Notes: generated from the sequence alone by a model not told the origin. 64,000 nt of DNA from Streptosporangium canum (GCF_900113865.1 NZ_FOQY01000023.1:62001-126000), one strand, 5' to 3'. Positions 7,823-16,729 are shown, numbered from the stretch's first letter. Program-made: numbers and translations.

Positions 7823-9193
7823 CTAGTGGTTGGCGAGGAAGGCCAGCAGGTCCTGACGGGTGACCAGGCCGACGGGCTTGCCGTCGTCGAGGACGACCGC
7901 GGCGTCGGCCTTCTCCAGCGCCTCGACCGCGATGGAGACCGGCTCGCCCGCACCGATCATGGGCAGCGGCTGGGACATGTGGTCGGCCAGCGGGTCGGTC
8001 GCCCGCACCCGGCCGCGGTAGAGGGCGTCGAGCAGGTCGCGCTCCAGGATCGAGCCGACCACCTCGGCGGCCATGACCGGCGGCTCCTCCTTCATCACCG
8101 GAAGCTGCGACACGCCGTACTCCCGCATGATGGAGATGGCCGTGTCCACCGACTCGTGCGGGTGGGTGTGCACGAACTCCGGCATGCCGGAGCCCTTGCG
8201 GGTCAGCACGTCCTTGACCAGGCCCTCGTCGCTGGAGGTGGTCAGGAAGCCGTAGTCGGCCATCCAGTCGTCGTTGAAGATCTTCGACAGGTAGCCCCGG
8301 CCGCCGTCGGGCAGCAGCACCACGACCACGTCGTCCGGGCCGGCCTGCTTGGCCACGCGCAGCGCCGCGACCACCGCCATGCCGCAGGAGCCGCCCACCA
8401 GCAGCGCCTCCTCGCGGGCCAGGCGGCGGGTCATGCCGAAGGAGTCCTTGTCGGAGACGGCGATGATCTCGTCGCAGATCGCGGTGTCGTAGGTGGCCGG
8501 CCAGATGTCCTCGCCGACGCCCTCCACCAGGTAGGGCCGCCCGCTGCCGCCGGAGTAGACCGAACCCTCCGGGTCCGCTCCGATGACCTTCACCCGGCCG
8601 CCGGAGACCTCCTTGAGGTAGCGGCCGGCGCCGCTGATCGTGCCGCCCGTGCCGACGCCCGCCACGAAGTGGGTGATCCGGCCCTCGGTCTGCTCCCAGA
8701 GCTCCGGGCCGGTGGAGTGGTAGTGGCTGTCGGGGTTGTTCGGGTTGGAGTACTGGTCCGGCTTCCAGGCGTTCGGCGTCTCCCGGGCCAGCCGGTCGGA
8801 GACGGAGTAGTAGGAGCTCGGGTGGTCGGGAGAGACCGCGGTCGGGCAGACCACGACCTCCGCTCCGTAGGCGCGCAGGACCGCGATCTTGTCCTGGGCG
8901 ACCTTGTCGGGCACCACGAACAGGCACTTGTAGCCCCGCTGCTGGGCCACGATGGCCAGCCCGATCCCGGTGTTGCCCGACGTGGGCTCCACGATCGTGC
9001 CGCCGGGGCGCAGCGCGCCCGACTTCTCGGCGGCATCGATCATCCGCACCGCGATCCGGTCTTTCACCGAGCCGCCAGGATTGAAATACTCCACCTTGGC
9101 CAGCACTTGAGCCGGCAGCCCCGCCGTCACCTTGTGCAGCCGGACGAGTGGAGTGTTGCCCATCAGCTCCACGAGTGAATCATGTACGCGCAC
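7823..9193 (-). CDS. cbs: Cystathionine beta-synthase
   Basis: A 456-residue PLP fold-type II enzyme condensing serine with homocysteine to cystathionine. The PLP lysine is K44 in GGSVKDR, followed by the phosphate loop TSGNTGIG and GTGGTISGAGRYLKE. The C-terminal 130 residues form a pair of CBS (Bateman) modules, which in this family bind adenosyl ligands and regulate activity. The start is GTG 9193, chosen because GAGGTG lies eight bases upstream; the open frame continues further but without a site. Works with MetB and a lyase to exchange sulfur between homocysteine and cysteine. Confidence 0.92.
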   Translation of the reverse strand: MRVHDSLVELMGNTPLVRLHKVTAGLPAQVLAKVEYFNPGGSVKDRIAVRMIDAAEKSGALRPGGTIVEPTSGNTGIGLAIVAQQRGYKCLFVVPDKVAQDKIAVLRAYGAEVVVCPTAVSPDHPSSYYSVSDRLARETPNAWKPDQYSNPNNPDSHYHSTGPELWEQTEGRITHFVAGVGTGGTISGAGRYLKEVSGGRVKVIGADPEGSVYSGGSGRPYLVEGVGEDIWPATYDTAICDEIIAVSDKDSFGMTRRLAREEALLVGGSCGMAVVAALRVAKQAGPDDVVVVLLPDGGRGYLSKIFNDDWMADYGFLTTSSDEGLVKDVLTRKGSGMPEFVHTHPHESVDTAISIMREYGVSQLPVMKEEPPVMAAEVVGSILERDLLDALYRGRVRATDPLADHMSQPLPMIGAGEPVSIAVEALEKADAAVVLDDGKPVGLVTRQDLLAFLANH

Positions 9194-9327
9194 CGGATGA
9201 TCACCTCGAAATACCAAAGCTTTGTCAGCTTGTTGTGTTGAACGCCCGGGTCCCCTGGGGGTGGACGGGACTCGGTTACTTTTCAAGGCAACGCTACCGC
9301 CGCGCCGTATCGAGGGAGCAACGCCAC

Positions 9328-10302
9328 GTGACCTGGACACCGGGGGCGGTACGGACCGCCCGGCGCATCGCGGCCGCCGCGGCCGTGGGCGGAGGCGGGA
9401 TCACCGCGCTCGGCGCGGCCACCTACGGGCTGCTGCTGGCCGAGGCCCTGCTGGCCCGCCGGATCGTCGGCCGCCCGCACGGTATGGAGGGGCCTCCGTC
9501 GGACGGGGTCTACGGCGACTTCGACGGCGAGCCGATCCGGATGGTCATGCTCGGCGACTCCACCTCGGTCGGCCTGGGCACCAACGACCCCGCGGAGACC
9601 CCGGCCGTGCTGATCGCCTCGGGCCTGTCCGTCGTCGCCGAGCGTCCGGTGCGCCTGACCGTGCTCGGCAAGTCCGGGGCGGCCTCCGTCGAGCTCGCCG
9701 ACCAGGTGGACCTGGCGCTCGACGCCATGCCCGAGATCGCGGTCATCTTCATCGGCGCCAACGACGTCACCACGCAGACGCTGCCCGCGCAGGCCGTACG
9801 GCATCTGCAGAAGGCGGTGCGGCGGCTGCGCGAGGCCGGGGCCGAGGTGGTCGTGGGCACCTGTCCCGACCTCGGCACGGTCCGGCCGATCGTGCAGCCG
9901 CTGCGCTGGGTGACCCGGCGCTGGAGCCGTCAGCTCGCCGCCGCGCAGACGGTGGCCGTGGTCGAGGCGGGCGGGCGGACGGTGGCCTTCGCCGACCTGC
10001 TGGGGGAGGAATTCACTGCAAACCCGGGCGAAATGTTCGGACCGGATCGTTTCCATCCATCTGTCCAAGGTTATCTACAGGTTGCTTACGCGGTGCTACC
10101 TTCTGTAGGCAGTGCGCTGGGACTGTGGCCCGAACCACGGCGCCAGCGCAGTGAGTCGATCTACCTCGCGGCGGCTATGGCCGCGGAGGAACCCGGCACC
10201 GAGGTGTCCGCGACTCGCGTCGCCGGCCGAGCAACCGGACCCCACGGACGGTGGGTGACGATGTTCCGCCGGAGGCCCGGGGCGCCGCCTCATAATGCCT
10301 GA
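9328..10302 (+). CDS. SGNH/GDSL-family hydrolase
   Basis: 324 residues with an N-terminal hydrophobic segment (about residues 13-42, signal-anchor-like) and an SGNH esterase domain. Block I is GDSTSVGLG with the nucleophile S78, block III is GANDV (N145), and block V is DRFHP with catalytic D240 and H243. It probably deacylates a lipid or a cell-wall/polysaccharide substrate on the outer side of the membrane. GTG 9328 is preceded by GAGGGAG at nine bases. The 134 bp before it form the divergent promoter region shared with cbs. Confidence 0.85.
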   Translation: MTWTPGAVRTARRIAAAAAVGGGGITALGAATYGLLLAEALLARRIVGRPHGMEGPPSDGVYGDFDGEPIRMVMLGDSTSVGLGTNDPAETPAVLIASGLSVVAERPVRLTVLGKSGAASVELADQVDLALDAMPEIAVIFIGANDVTTQTLPAQAVRHLQKAVRRLREAGAEVVVGTCPDLGTVRPIVQPLRWVTRRWSRQLAAAQTVAVVEAGGRTVAFADLLGEEFTANPGEMFGPDRFHPSVQGYLQVAYAVLPSVGSALGLWPEPRRQRSESIYLAAAMAAEEPGTEVSATRVAGRATGPHGRWVTMFRRRPGAPPHNA

Positions 10303-10355
10303 ACACGGTTACCCTCCGCGGCGAAGTCGTGACGTCTCGCCCCCATTGGAGTGGA

Positions 10356-11705
10356 ATGCCCGTGATCTGGCCCCACGCGAAACCGGCACTGGTGCTCGCC
10401 GGAGCCCTGGCCCTGGCTGGCTGCTCCGGCAGTGAAGCGGCCACACCGGCCCATCCCACCTGGCACAACACCGAGGTGAACGCGGTCAGCCGCACCACCG
10501 CCGCCGGTGGCGTGGCCATGACGACCTCCATGAAGCCCGACGGCGCGCTGGAGACGGTGGCCGTCGACCTCTCCTCGGGCAAGAAGCTGTGGGCCCATCC
10601 CGCGGCCATGGCGGGCCGCCTGCCGGGGATGGGGGTCCCGGCTCCGGCGATCGTCGAGACCGGCGGGGGCCAGGCCGTCGCGGTGGCCGTCGACCCCACC
10701 AGACAGGGCCGCTGGAACGCCACGCTCATCGCCCGCGACGCGAGGACCGGGGCGCAGAAGTGGACCCGCCCGGTGCACTCCACGTTCGGCCCGCAGAGGT
10801 GCGGGGCGTTCGTGTGCATGTCCGAACAGACCGCCCTGGCCACGGCGCGGGTCGTCGTGCTCGACCCCGCCACCGGCGAGCTGATGTGGAAGCTCCCCGG
10901 CATCGCCGAGGTCGAGTGGTCCGACGCCTCCCGCGTCGTGTTCCTGCGCCTGGCCCGGCACCCGGTCCTGGAGGCCTACGACCTGAGGACCGGCAAGGCC
11001 GGCTGGCGGCTGCCGGTCGAGCAGCCCCTCGGCGCGGGGGTCGACATGTCGGGCGGCTGGTCGTTCGGCGCGACGGCCGACAACCTCATCGGCTACGTCG
11101 CCCCCTACACCAACCCGCAGACGAAGAAGGTCTCCTCCTTCGGCCTGTTCTCCCTCAAGCTCGCCGACGGCACGGTCAACTGGATACGTCCCTCGGTCGT
11201 GCGCGTCTACCCCAGTGGCAGCCCCGGGTTCGCACCGGTGGTCCGCCCGGTCGACCAGCAGGGCCAGTACGGCGGCTTCGCCCGGCTGGACGCCGAGAGC
11301 GGCCGGGTCCTCGGCCAGATCCCCGCCACCCAGGTCCCCGACTCGGGCTGGTGGCTGGCCTTCCCCGACCGGATGGAGAAGCTCGGCTTCCTCAAGCCCG
11401 GCAAGCCCGGCAGCGCCTTCGACCTGACCACCGGCCAGAACGCCGAGATCAAGGGCGAGCGGGGCTGGTCCTTCTGCGTCACCGATCCCAAGCCTCTCCC
11501 GCTCAAGGGCCAGAGTCCGGGCTTCTACTCGGTCGCCTCGCTGTGCGAGTTCGAGCTGGCCGAGGGCAGGAAGGTCGCCGGCTCCGACGCCCCGCCCGCC
11601 TGGTTCACCGGCGGCCAGGACGGCTGGCGGACATGGCGCGACGAGCGGGGCGGCCTGCACGGGATCAAGGACGGCACCGGCACCTCTCCGGGCATGTACG
11701 GCTGA
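10356..11705 (+). CDS. Lipoprotein with PQQ-like beta-propeller
   Basis: A 449-residue lipoprotein: a hydrophobic signal sequence ends in the lipobox LALAGC, with the lipid-carrying Cys at about residue 22. The rest reads as repeated beta blades with the PQQ-enzyme-repeat pattern (DLSSGKKLW, DARTGAQKW, DPATGELMW, DLRTGKAGW). No quinoprotein dehydrogenase residues are seen, so it is more likely a binding or scaffold propeller. I start at ATG 10356, with GGAGTGGA just upstream; an in-frame GTG at 10329 is the alternative. It lies 53 bp after the SGNH gene and may be cotranscribed. Confidence 0.75.
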   Translation: MPVIWPHAKPALVLAGALALAGCSGSEAATPAHPTWHNTEVNAVSRTTAAGGVAMTTSMKPDGALETVAVDLSSGKKLWAHPAAMAGRLPGMGVPAPAIVETGGGQAVAVAVDPTRQGRWNATLIARDARTGAQKWTRPVHSTFGPQRCGAFVCMSEQTALATARVVVLDPATGELMWKLPGIAEVEWSDASRVVFLRLARHPVLEAYDLRTGKAGWRLPVEQPLGAGVDMSGGWSFGATADNLIGYVAPYTNPQTKKVSSFGLFSLKLADGTVNWIRPSVVRVYPSGSPGFAPVVRPVDQQGQYGGFARLDAESGRVLGQIPATQVPDSGWWLAFPDRMEKLGFLKPGKPGSAFDLTTGQNAEIKGERGWSFCVTDPKPLPLKGQSPGFYSVASLCEFELAEGRKVAGSDAPPAWFTGGQDGWRTWRDERGGLHGIKDGTGTSPGMYG

Positions 11706-11746
11706 CCCGGACACCTGCGGCCGTCCTCCCGTGCCCCGCGTCCCTT

Positions 11747-11780
11747 TCCCGGCAGGTGCGGCCGACCACACCTGCCGGGA
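11747..11780 (+). terminator. Hairpin downstream of the propeller lipoprotein
   Basis: Arms tcccggcaggtg and cacctgccggga are perfectly complementary (12 bp) with a 10-base loop. It lies 42 bases after the stop at 11705. There is no T-run, as is usual for high-GC actinomycete terminators. Confidence 0.6.
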
Positions 11781-11922
11781 GAGGGGCAGGGGCCCGCCTC
11801 CGGGCAGGGCCCCTTGTGCGCGCCGTACAAAGTTCTGTTTCATTCCGCCCCGGGTCGTGGCATCTGCGCTACTGCGCGGTAACCTCCGCATGAGGAGCAG
11901 CCAACCAACCCAGGAGAGCCAC

Positions 11923-13143
11923 ATGCCCGAGGCAGTCATCGTCGCAACCGCGCGCTCGCCGATCGGACGCGCCTTCAAGGGATCCCTCAAGGACATCCGT
12001 CCCGACGACCTGACCGCACAGATGATCAGGGCCGCGCTGGCCAAGGTCCCCCAGCTCGACCCCGCCACCATCGACGACCTGATGCTGGGCTGCGGCCTGC
12101 CGGGCGGCGAGCAGGGGTTCAACATGGCCCGCGTGGTCTCCACGCTGCTCGGGCTGGACACCGTGCCCGGCACCACCGTCACCCGCTACTGCTCGTCCTC
12201 GCTGCAGACCACCAGGATGGCGCTGCACGCGATCAGGGCGGGCGAGGGCGACGTGTTCGTCTCGGCGGGCGTGGAGTGCGTCTCCCGCTTCGCCAAGGGC
12301 AACTCCGACTCGCTGCCCGACACGCAGAACACGCTGTTCGACGAGGCCCGCGGCCGTTCGGCCAAGGCCGCCGAGGGCGGTGGCGAGGTCTGGCACGACC
12401 CGCGCGAGGACGGCGCCGTGCCCGATGTCTACATCGCGATGGGCCAGACCGCGGAGAACCTCGCCGGGCTGAAGGGCGTCTCCCGCCGGGAACAGGACGA
12501 GTTCGGCGTCCGGTCCCAGAACCTGGCCGAGAAGGCGATCGCCAACGGCTTCTGGGAGACCGACATCACCCCGGTCACCCTGCCCGACGGGACCGTGGTC
12601 AGCAAGGACGACGGTCCCCGCGCGGGCACCACCTACGACGCGGTCTCCCAGCTCAAGCCGGTCTTCCGGCCGGACGGGACGGTCACCGCCGGCAACTGCT
12701 GCGCGCTGAACGACGGCGCCGCCGCGGTGATCGTGATGAGCGACACCAGGGCCGCCGAGCTGGGCATCACCCCCATCGCCCGGATCGTCTCCACCGGCGT
12801 GACCGGCCTGTCCCCCGAGATCATGGGCCTGGGCCCGGTCGAGGCCTCCAGGCAGGCCCTGGCGCGGGCGGGCATGTCGATCGGCGACGTGGACCTCGTC
12901 GAGATCAACGAGGCCTTTGCCGCCCAGGTCATCCCGTCCTACCAGGATCTCGGCATCGACCTCGACCGGCTCAACGTCAACGGCGGCGCCATCGCGGTGG
13001 GCCACCCGTTCGGCATGACCGGTGCCCGGATCACCTCCACGCTGATCAACAGCCTCCGGTTCCACGACCGGTCGATCGGCCTGGAGACCATGTGCGTGGG
13101 CGGCGGTCAGGGCATGGCCATGGTCCTGGAACGCCTCAGCTAG
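11923..13143 (+). CDS. Thiolase (acetyl-CoA acyltransferase)
   Basis: A 406-residue thiolase I/II family enzyme. The acyl-accepting Cys is C90 (TRYCSSSLQ), followed by NEAFAAQ, the catalytic His in GGAIAVGHPFG (H361) and the second Cys in CVGGGQG (C391). It cleaves 3-ketoacyl-CoA in beta-oxidation, or runs in reverse to join acetyl-CoA units. A clear AGGAGAG precedes ATG 11923. No other beta-oxidation gene is adjacent, so the chain-length preference cannot be deduced. Confidence 0.92.
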   Translation: MPEAVIVATARSPIGRAFKGSLKDIRPDDLTAQMIRAALAKVPQLDPATIDDLMLGCGLPGGEQGFNMARVVSTLLGLDTVPGTTVTRYCSSSLQTTRMALHAIRAGEGDVFVSAGVECVSRFAKGNSDSLPDTQNTLFDEARGRSAKAAEGGGEVWHDPREDGAVPDVYIAMGQTAENLAGLKGVSRREQDEFGVRSQNLAEKAIANGFWETDITPVTLPDGTVVSKDDGPRAGTTYDAVSQLKPVFRPDGTVTAGNCCALNDGAAAVIVMSDTRAAELGITPIARIVSTGVTGLSPEIMGLGPVEASRQALARAGMSIGDVDLVEINEAFAAQVIPSYQDLGIDLDRLNVNGGAIAVGHPFGMTGARITSTLINSLRFHDRSIGLETMCVGGGQGMAMVLERLS

Positions 13144-13554
13144 TCATCCGTGGACGTCGGGGCCGGCCCGGGTGAGCTCGATTCTCAGGATCACCCGCCG
13201 GTCCCGCTCCATGGCCGCCCGGTAGTCGTCCCAGTCGGGATGCTCGCCGGAGATGTCGCGGTAGTAGCTCACCAGCGGTTCCATCGCCTCGGGCAGCGAG
13301 ACGACCTCCGCGGTGCCCTCGATCTGGATCCACTCGCCGTAGAAGGCGTCAGTCGTCACGCAGAGCGCCACCTGGGGGTCCCTGCGGAGGTTGCGGACCT
13401 TCGCGGCGGTCTCCCGGGTGCTGACGATCGCGTGCCCCTCGCCGTCCAGCCCGACGGTGACGGGAGACATCTGCGGCCGCCCGTCGGCGTGCCGGGTCAG
13501 CAGGACCGCGCGGTGGTTGTCGCGGATGAAGTTACGTGCCTTGTCGAGATCCAT
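13144..13554 (-). CDS. PPOX-class (pyridoxamine oxidase-fold) F420/flavin-dependent enzyme
   Basis: A 136-residue split-barrel protein resembling the Rv1155-type PPOX family: HADGRPQMSPV near the N-terminus, AIVSTRETAAKVRNLRRDPQVALCV in the middle and GEWIQIEGTAEV further on. Such proteins bind F420 or FMN and often act as reductases on unsaturated cofactors or xenobiotics. The start is ATG 13554, where the fold begins. It converges with the thiolase gene, with no space between stops. The 241 bp upstream (13555-13795) hold no gene I can support. Confidence 0.8.
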   Translation of the reverse strand: MDLDKARNFIRDNHRAVLLTRHADGRPQMSPVTVGLDGEGHAIVSTRETAAKVRNLRRDPQVALCVTTDAFYGEWIQIEGTAEVVSLPEAMEPLVSYYRDISGEHPDWDDYRAAMERDRRVILRIELTRAGPDVHG

Positions 13555-13795
13555 GGCACCATCATGGCCGGTGAGGCTACCGCCGTGTTTTATCCGGCGG
13601 GCGAATCGCTCTCCTCCGGTGGTCTCGCCGTTCGGAACGGTCCGGGCTCGGCGCCCGTCCACCTCGGCCGGGAGGCGGGAGGCGGAAGGCCGTTCTCCCC
13701 AGGGGCCGGAGAAGTCACGCACGCCAAGATCATGACTTCGCGTGCGAAGGCCCGCATCGCCGGACGGCGGTGCGGGCCCTGCGAAGATGGACGAC

Positions 13796-14023
13796 TTACA
13801 GGTAGCGACTACGGCGGTGGCGCTCGTGCTCGTGCACGATGGCCGCCGCGTAGCCGTGGGTCAGCCCGTGCTCGTCGGCGAGCCAGTTGGCCCGCTCGTC
13901 ACAGCGCAGGAAAGACGGGCCGTTGTCGATGGCTTGGAACCACTCTGGGAGAGCGCGTCCTGTGATATCCGGGACCCTTGCGATCAGCTTGCTCTGCGTC
14001 TCCAGTGAGTGGTTCAACGACAT
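13796..14023 (-). CDS. DUF4287 domain protein
   Basis: A 75-residue protein consisting only of the DUF4287 motif: residues ITGR-LPEWF, the GPSFLRCDERANWL segment and HGYAAAIVHEHE. GGAGG stands five bases before ATG 14023. The family is small, cytoplasmic and unassigned, often found near proteins of the START/AHSA1 or DUF5655 type. It is followed toward the left by the PPOX gene 241 bp away. Confidence 0.7.
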   Translation of the reverse strand: MSLNHSLETQSKLIARVPDITGRALPEWFQAIDNGPSFLRCDERANWLADEHGLTHGYAAAIVHEHERHRRSRYL

Positions 14024-14170
14024 GGGCACCTCCACGGATAGGGCTCCTTTGCTCGACAGTGCATCACGAGTCCGCAGATAGCAAGCCCTCACTAGCTGGT
14101 CATCCGTGATGATGCGTCGCTCATTGGTGGCTTCTCGTTCATCGGCTTGCCCACCCCACGCAAGAAGAAA

Positions 14171-14201
14171 CCCCCGCCGGAGATGCTCCGGCGGGGGTTT
14201 T
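14171..14201 (-). terminator. Strong intrinsic terminator after the Bax-inhibitor gene
   Basis: A perfect 12-bp stem (cccccgccggag / ctccggcggggg) with a three-base loop is flanked by AAA on the left and TTTT on the right, so it can act on either strand. It sits 22 bases after the stop of the minus-strand gene that begins at 15008. Confidence 0.85.
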
Positions 14202-14222
14202 CGGTCATGCCTGATCGCGTGC

Positions 14223-15008
14223 CTAGTCGCTGCTGGAGAAGTAGCTCAGCAGACGCAGGATCTCCAGGTAGATCCAGACCAGGGTGACCGTCAGGCCGAA
14301 GGCCATCAGCCAGGAGTACTTCTCCGGGGCGCCGGCGCGCACGCCCTGCTCGACCGCGTCGAAGTCGAGCAGCAGGAAGAAGCAGCCGATCAGGATCGCG
14401 GCGATGCTGAACACGTAGGCCAGCGGGCCGCCCGAGCGGATGCCGATGCCGTCTTCGATGAAGAAGGTCGCGATCCAGTTGACGAGCATGAGGCCCATCA
14501 GGCCCAGACCCGCCGCCACGACGAACTTGGTGAACTTCGGTGTGACACGGATGATCCGCAGCGAGTACACGGCGAGCATGGCGGCGAAGGCCAGAGCCGT
14601 GCCGACCACCGCCTGGAAGACGATGCCGTTGTACAGGTCGTTGTACATGTGGCTGATCACACCGATGGCCACGCCGTAGGAGACGGCGTATCCGAGGATC
14701 AGCACCGGGTTCGTGCTCTGCTTGAACGAGACGATCAGGCCGAGGACGAGACCGGCGATCACACCGACGAGCAGGGCCGCCATGCCGAGGTTGAGCGCCC
14801 AGGCCACCGCCGCGGAGACGACCAGCGTCCCCAGCGTGATGAACCCGCGCACCACCACGTCGTCGATCGTCATGGTCCGCTGCGCGGGGGGCGCGTACGC
14901 CGGCCTGTCGTACATCCCCTGAAGCTGGTCAGGGGTGGGGGTCGGCGCTCCCCATGCCTGCTGCTGCCCGTTGGACTGCCGACTGAATACGGGGTTCTTA
15001 CTCTCCAT
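14223..15008 (-). CDS. Bax inhibitor-1/YccA family membrane protein
   Basis: A 261-residue protein with a polar Gln/Pro-rich N-terminal tail (about 45 residues) and seven predicted membrane helices, ending with the acidic SSSD tail. The family (BI-1/TMBIM) forms pH-sensitive calcium leak channels or modulates membrane quality control; the bacterial role is not settled. The start ATG 15008 is five bases after GGAGG. An in-frame upstream GTG at 15020 is less likely. A strong terminator follows. Confidence 0.85.
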   Translation of the reverse strand: MESKNPVFSRQSNGQQQAWGAPTPTPDQLQGMYDRPAYAPPAQRTMTIDDVVVRGFITLGTLVVSAAVAWALNLGMAALLVGVIAGLVLGLIVSFKQSTNPVLILGYAVSYGVAIGVISHMYNDLYNGIVFQAVVGTALAFAAMLAVYSLRIIRVTPKFTKFVVAAGLGLMGLMLVNWIATFFIEDGIGIRSGGPLAYVFSIAAILIGCFFLLLDFDAVEQGVRAGAPEKYSWLMAFGLTVTLVWIYLEILRLLSYFSSSD

Positions 15009-15246
15009 CGCTGCCTCCACGCTGCGACCTACGCGATCAGCGTATTAGATCGGTTGTCACACGGCCGTATCGTGTTGATATCCATGTCTGTCTCATCCAT
15101 GTGGCCGTACGGCTACCGCCGAGTGATCCAACGAACGACCTGCTCGCCAGGTTCCCGTCTCTCACAGCTATCACGGACCGCGCACCGGAGACCCGCCGAG
15201 CCGCCTCCGCCGCCGCGCGCCGGCTCGGCCCGGTCCCGGGAGACGG

Positions 15247-15280
15247 ACGGCCCGTGACCGCGTCGCCGGTCACGGGCCGT
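15247..15280 (-). terminator. Hairpin downstream of the UAA tRNA
   Basis: A perfect 14-bp stem (acggcccgtgaccg / cggtcacgggccgt) with a six-base loop lies 20 bases beyond the 3' end of the minus-strand tRNA. There is no T-run. The rest of 15009-15299 is promoter and spacer sequence without a gene. Confidence 0.6.
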
Positions 15281-15299
15281 TCTCCGCATGAACGCGCAG

Positions 15300-15372
15300 T
15301 GCCCCCGGAGGGACTCGAACCCTCACTCGAACCCTTTTAAGGGGTTTGCCTCTGCCGTTGGGCTACGGGGAC
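15300..15372 (-). tRNA. tRNA with anticodon UAA and short variable arm (identity uncertain)
   Basis: A full cloverleaf folds on the minus strand: acceptor GTCCCCG with CGGGGGC (one G-T pair), a weak three-pair D stem, anticodon stem AACCC/GGGTT with loop CTTAAAA, a five-base variable region, and T arm GAGGG-TTCGAGT-CCCTC. The loop places U33 before UAA, which would read the leucine codon UUA. Leucine tRNAs normally carry a long variable arm; this one does not, so its charging identity is unclear. The 3' CCA is not encoded. Confidence 0.8.
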
Positions 15373-15378
15373 GCCGTA

Positions 15379-15384
15379 ATCATA
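15379..15384 (-). promoter_or_regulatory. Putative -10 box of the UAA tRNA
   Basis: TATGAT on the minus strand lies seven bases before the mature tRNA 5' end. No convincing -35 hexamer is at normal spacing. Confidence 0.4.
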
Positions 15385-15544
15385 CGTAACGGACCACTCA
15401 TCCGAGGAGCACAACTTCGTATCATGCGTCACACGAACATGTGACCGGCGGCGCCCCTGAGGCCTTTGGGCGCAGGACGATCGGGCGCGACGGCACCCCT
15501 GGCGTCAACGGCCGGCCCGCGCCGGCCCGCCACGGAACGCCGCG

Positions 15545-15601
15545 CAGAAAAGCAGACTTAAGAAACAAAAGCCGCAAATAATCACGGAAATCACAAAATG
15601 C
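15545..15601. other. A/T-rich segment after the deformylase stop
   Basis: About 57 bases with four T-rich runs on the minus strand, in sharp contrast to the surrounding GC-rich DNA. It follows the stop of the deformylase-like gene directly and lacks a hairpin. It may serve as a termination or RNA-entry region. The remainder up to the tRNA (15385-15544) shows no gene. Confidence 0.4.
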
Positions 15602-16129
15602 TTATTCTCCGACCGGCTCCACTCCACGGACCGCCCAGGCGCGGATGACGCGGTCCAGGAACAGCACGCCGTCGAGATGGTCGAGCTGGTGCTGGATGCA
15701 GCGGGCCTCGAAGGCGTCGGCGTCGATGGTGAGGGGGGCGCCGGTGCCGGGGCGCTCACCCCGGACGGTGATGCGGGTCGCGCGCAGGACGTCGCCGGTC
15801 AGGCCGGGGACGGACAGGCAGCCCTCGCGGGCGGGTTCCCATCGGGAGGCGGCGACCAGCCGGGGATTCGCCACGACCAGCTCCCCGGCGCAGGAACGGG
15901 CCCCGGGATGGAGGGAGACGTCGACGGAGAGCAGCCGCCAGCCCAGGCCTATCTGGGGGGCGGCCAGGCCCGTGCAGTGCCGTGCCCGGCGCATGGTGGC
16001 GAGGAGGTCGGCCGCCGCGACGACGACCCCGGGGTCGGCGGGGTCCACCGGGAGTGCCCGGGCGCTCAGCACGGGGTGCGGGGCGGCGATCAGCTCGCGG
16101 GGGGTCCCCGACACGGGCGCGCCCGTCAC
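15602..16129 (-). CDS. Peptide deformylase paralogue with Glu-to-Gln active-site change
   Basis: 175 residues with all three deformylase motifs: GLAAPQIG (54-61), EGCLSVPG (102-109, metal ligand C104) and QHQLDH (146-151, metal ligands H147 and H151). The normal third motif is HExxH, in which Glu is the general base; here codon CAG gives Q148. Deformylases remove the formyl group from new proteins. This copy may be weakly active, have another role, or rely on a different residue; a normal def is expected elsewhere. The GTG start overlaps the stop of the ACT-domain gene by four bases. Confidence 0.82.
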   Translation of the reverse strand: MTGAPVSGTPRELIAAPHPVLSARALPVDPADPGVVVAAADLLATMRRARHCTGLAAPQIGLGWRLLSVDVSLHPGARSCAGELVVANPRLVAASRWEPAREGCLSVPGLTGDVLRATRITVRGERPGTGAPLTIDADAFEARCIQHQLDHLDGVLFLDRVIRAWAVRGVEPVGE

Positions 16130-16623
16130 AGCACGTCCGGCTCGGCGGGGCGGAAGGTGATCTCGGAGCCGAGGTCTGCGCCCACCGCGGCCAGGCGGCA
16201 CATCAGATCGGCCACGTCCACCGCCTCCGGCAGCCGCACATCCGCGATCAGGACGTACAGCCGGCCGCAGAGACGGGACGTCATGCCGGTGATGTCGCCA
16301 CCGGCTCCGGCGAGCACCGCGCTGACCGCGGAGATGATGCCGGGACGGTCGGGACCGTGGAGCGTCAGCACGTAGCCGAGGCCGTCCGGGTCGCGGCCGG
16401 CGTCACGGCGGGACTCGACATCGGTCACGGTGACCGCCACCCCCGGGAAGGCCGAGGCCGGCGGCAGCCGGCCGGAGACCAGCAGCATCATCGCGACATG
16501 GCCGCCGAGCAGCGTCATCGCCGAATCCTCGACGTTAGCGCCGCATCCGGCGAGCACCGCGGTCACCTCGGCGATCGTTCCCGGTCTGTCCACTCCCAGC
16601 ACGGTGATCGCAGACAAGCCCAC
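16126..16623 (-). CDS. Protein with two ACT domains (GcvR-like)
   Basis: 165 residues made of two ACT modules: ITVLGVDRPGTIAEVTAVLAG at the N-terminus (only the start of the motif quoted) and LHGPDRPGIISAVS from about residue 92. The DRPG turns are the usual amino-acid-binding sites. Such tandem ACT proteins resemble the glycine-cleavage regulator GcvR and probably sense an amino acid or bind a protein partner. The start is GTG 16623 after a G-rich stretch. Overlap with the deformylase-like gene indicates one operon. Confidence 0.75.
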   Translation of the reverse strand: MGLSAITVLGVDRPGTIAEVTAVLAGCGANVEDSAMTLLGGHVAMMLLVSGRLPPASAFPGVAVTVTDVESRRDAGRDPDGLGYVLTLHGPDRPGIISAVSAVLAGAGGDITGMTSRLCGRLYVLIADVRLPEAVDVADLMCRLAAVGADLGSEITFRPAEPDVL

Positions 16624-16729
16624 CCCCGCCCCCCTCCCGGCTTGGGCTGGGGCTCAAGGGACGAGCATGACGATCTGCAACACCCCCCGACGAGAACCCA
16701 GCAGTTTCCCACCTGCGGGTGCCCGGGAC

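Noticed and set aside
15300-15372. Reading the tRNA on the plus strand as a UUA-anticodon (ochre suppressor) tRNA
   Set aside because: The T-loop TTCGAGT and acceptor order are correct only on the minus strand.
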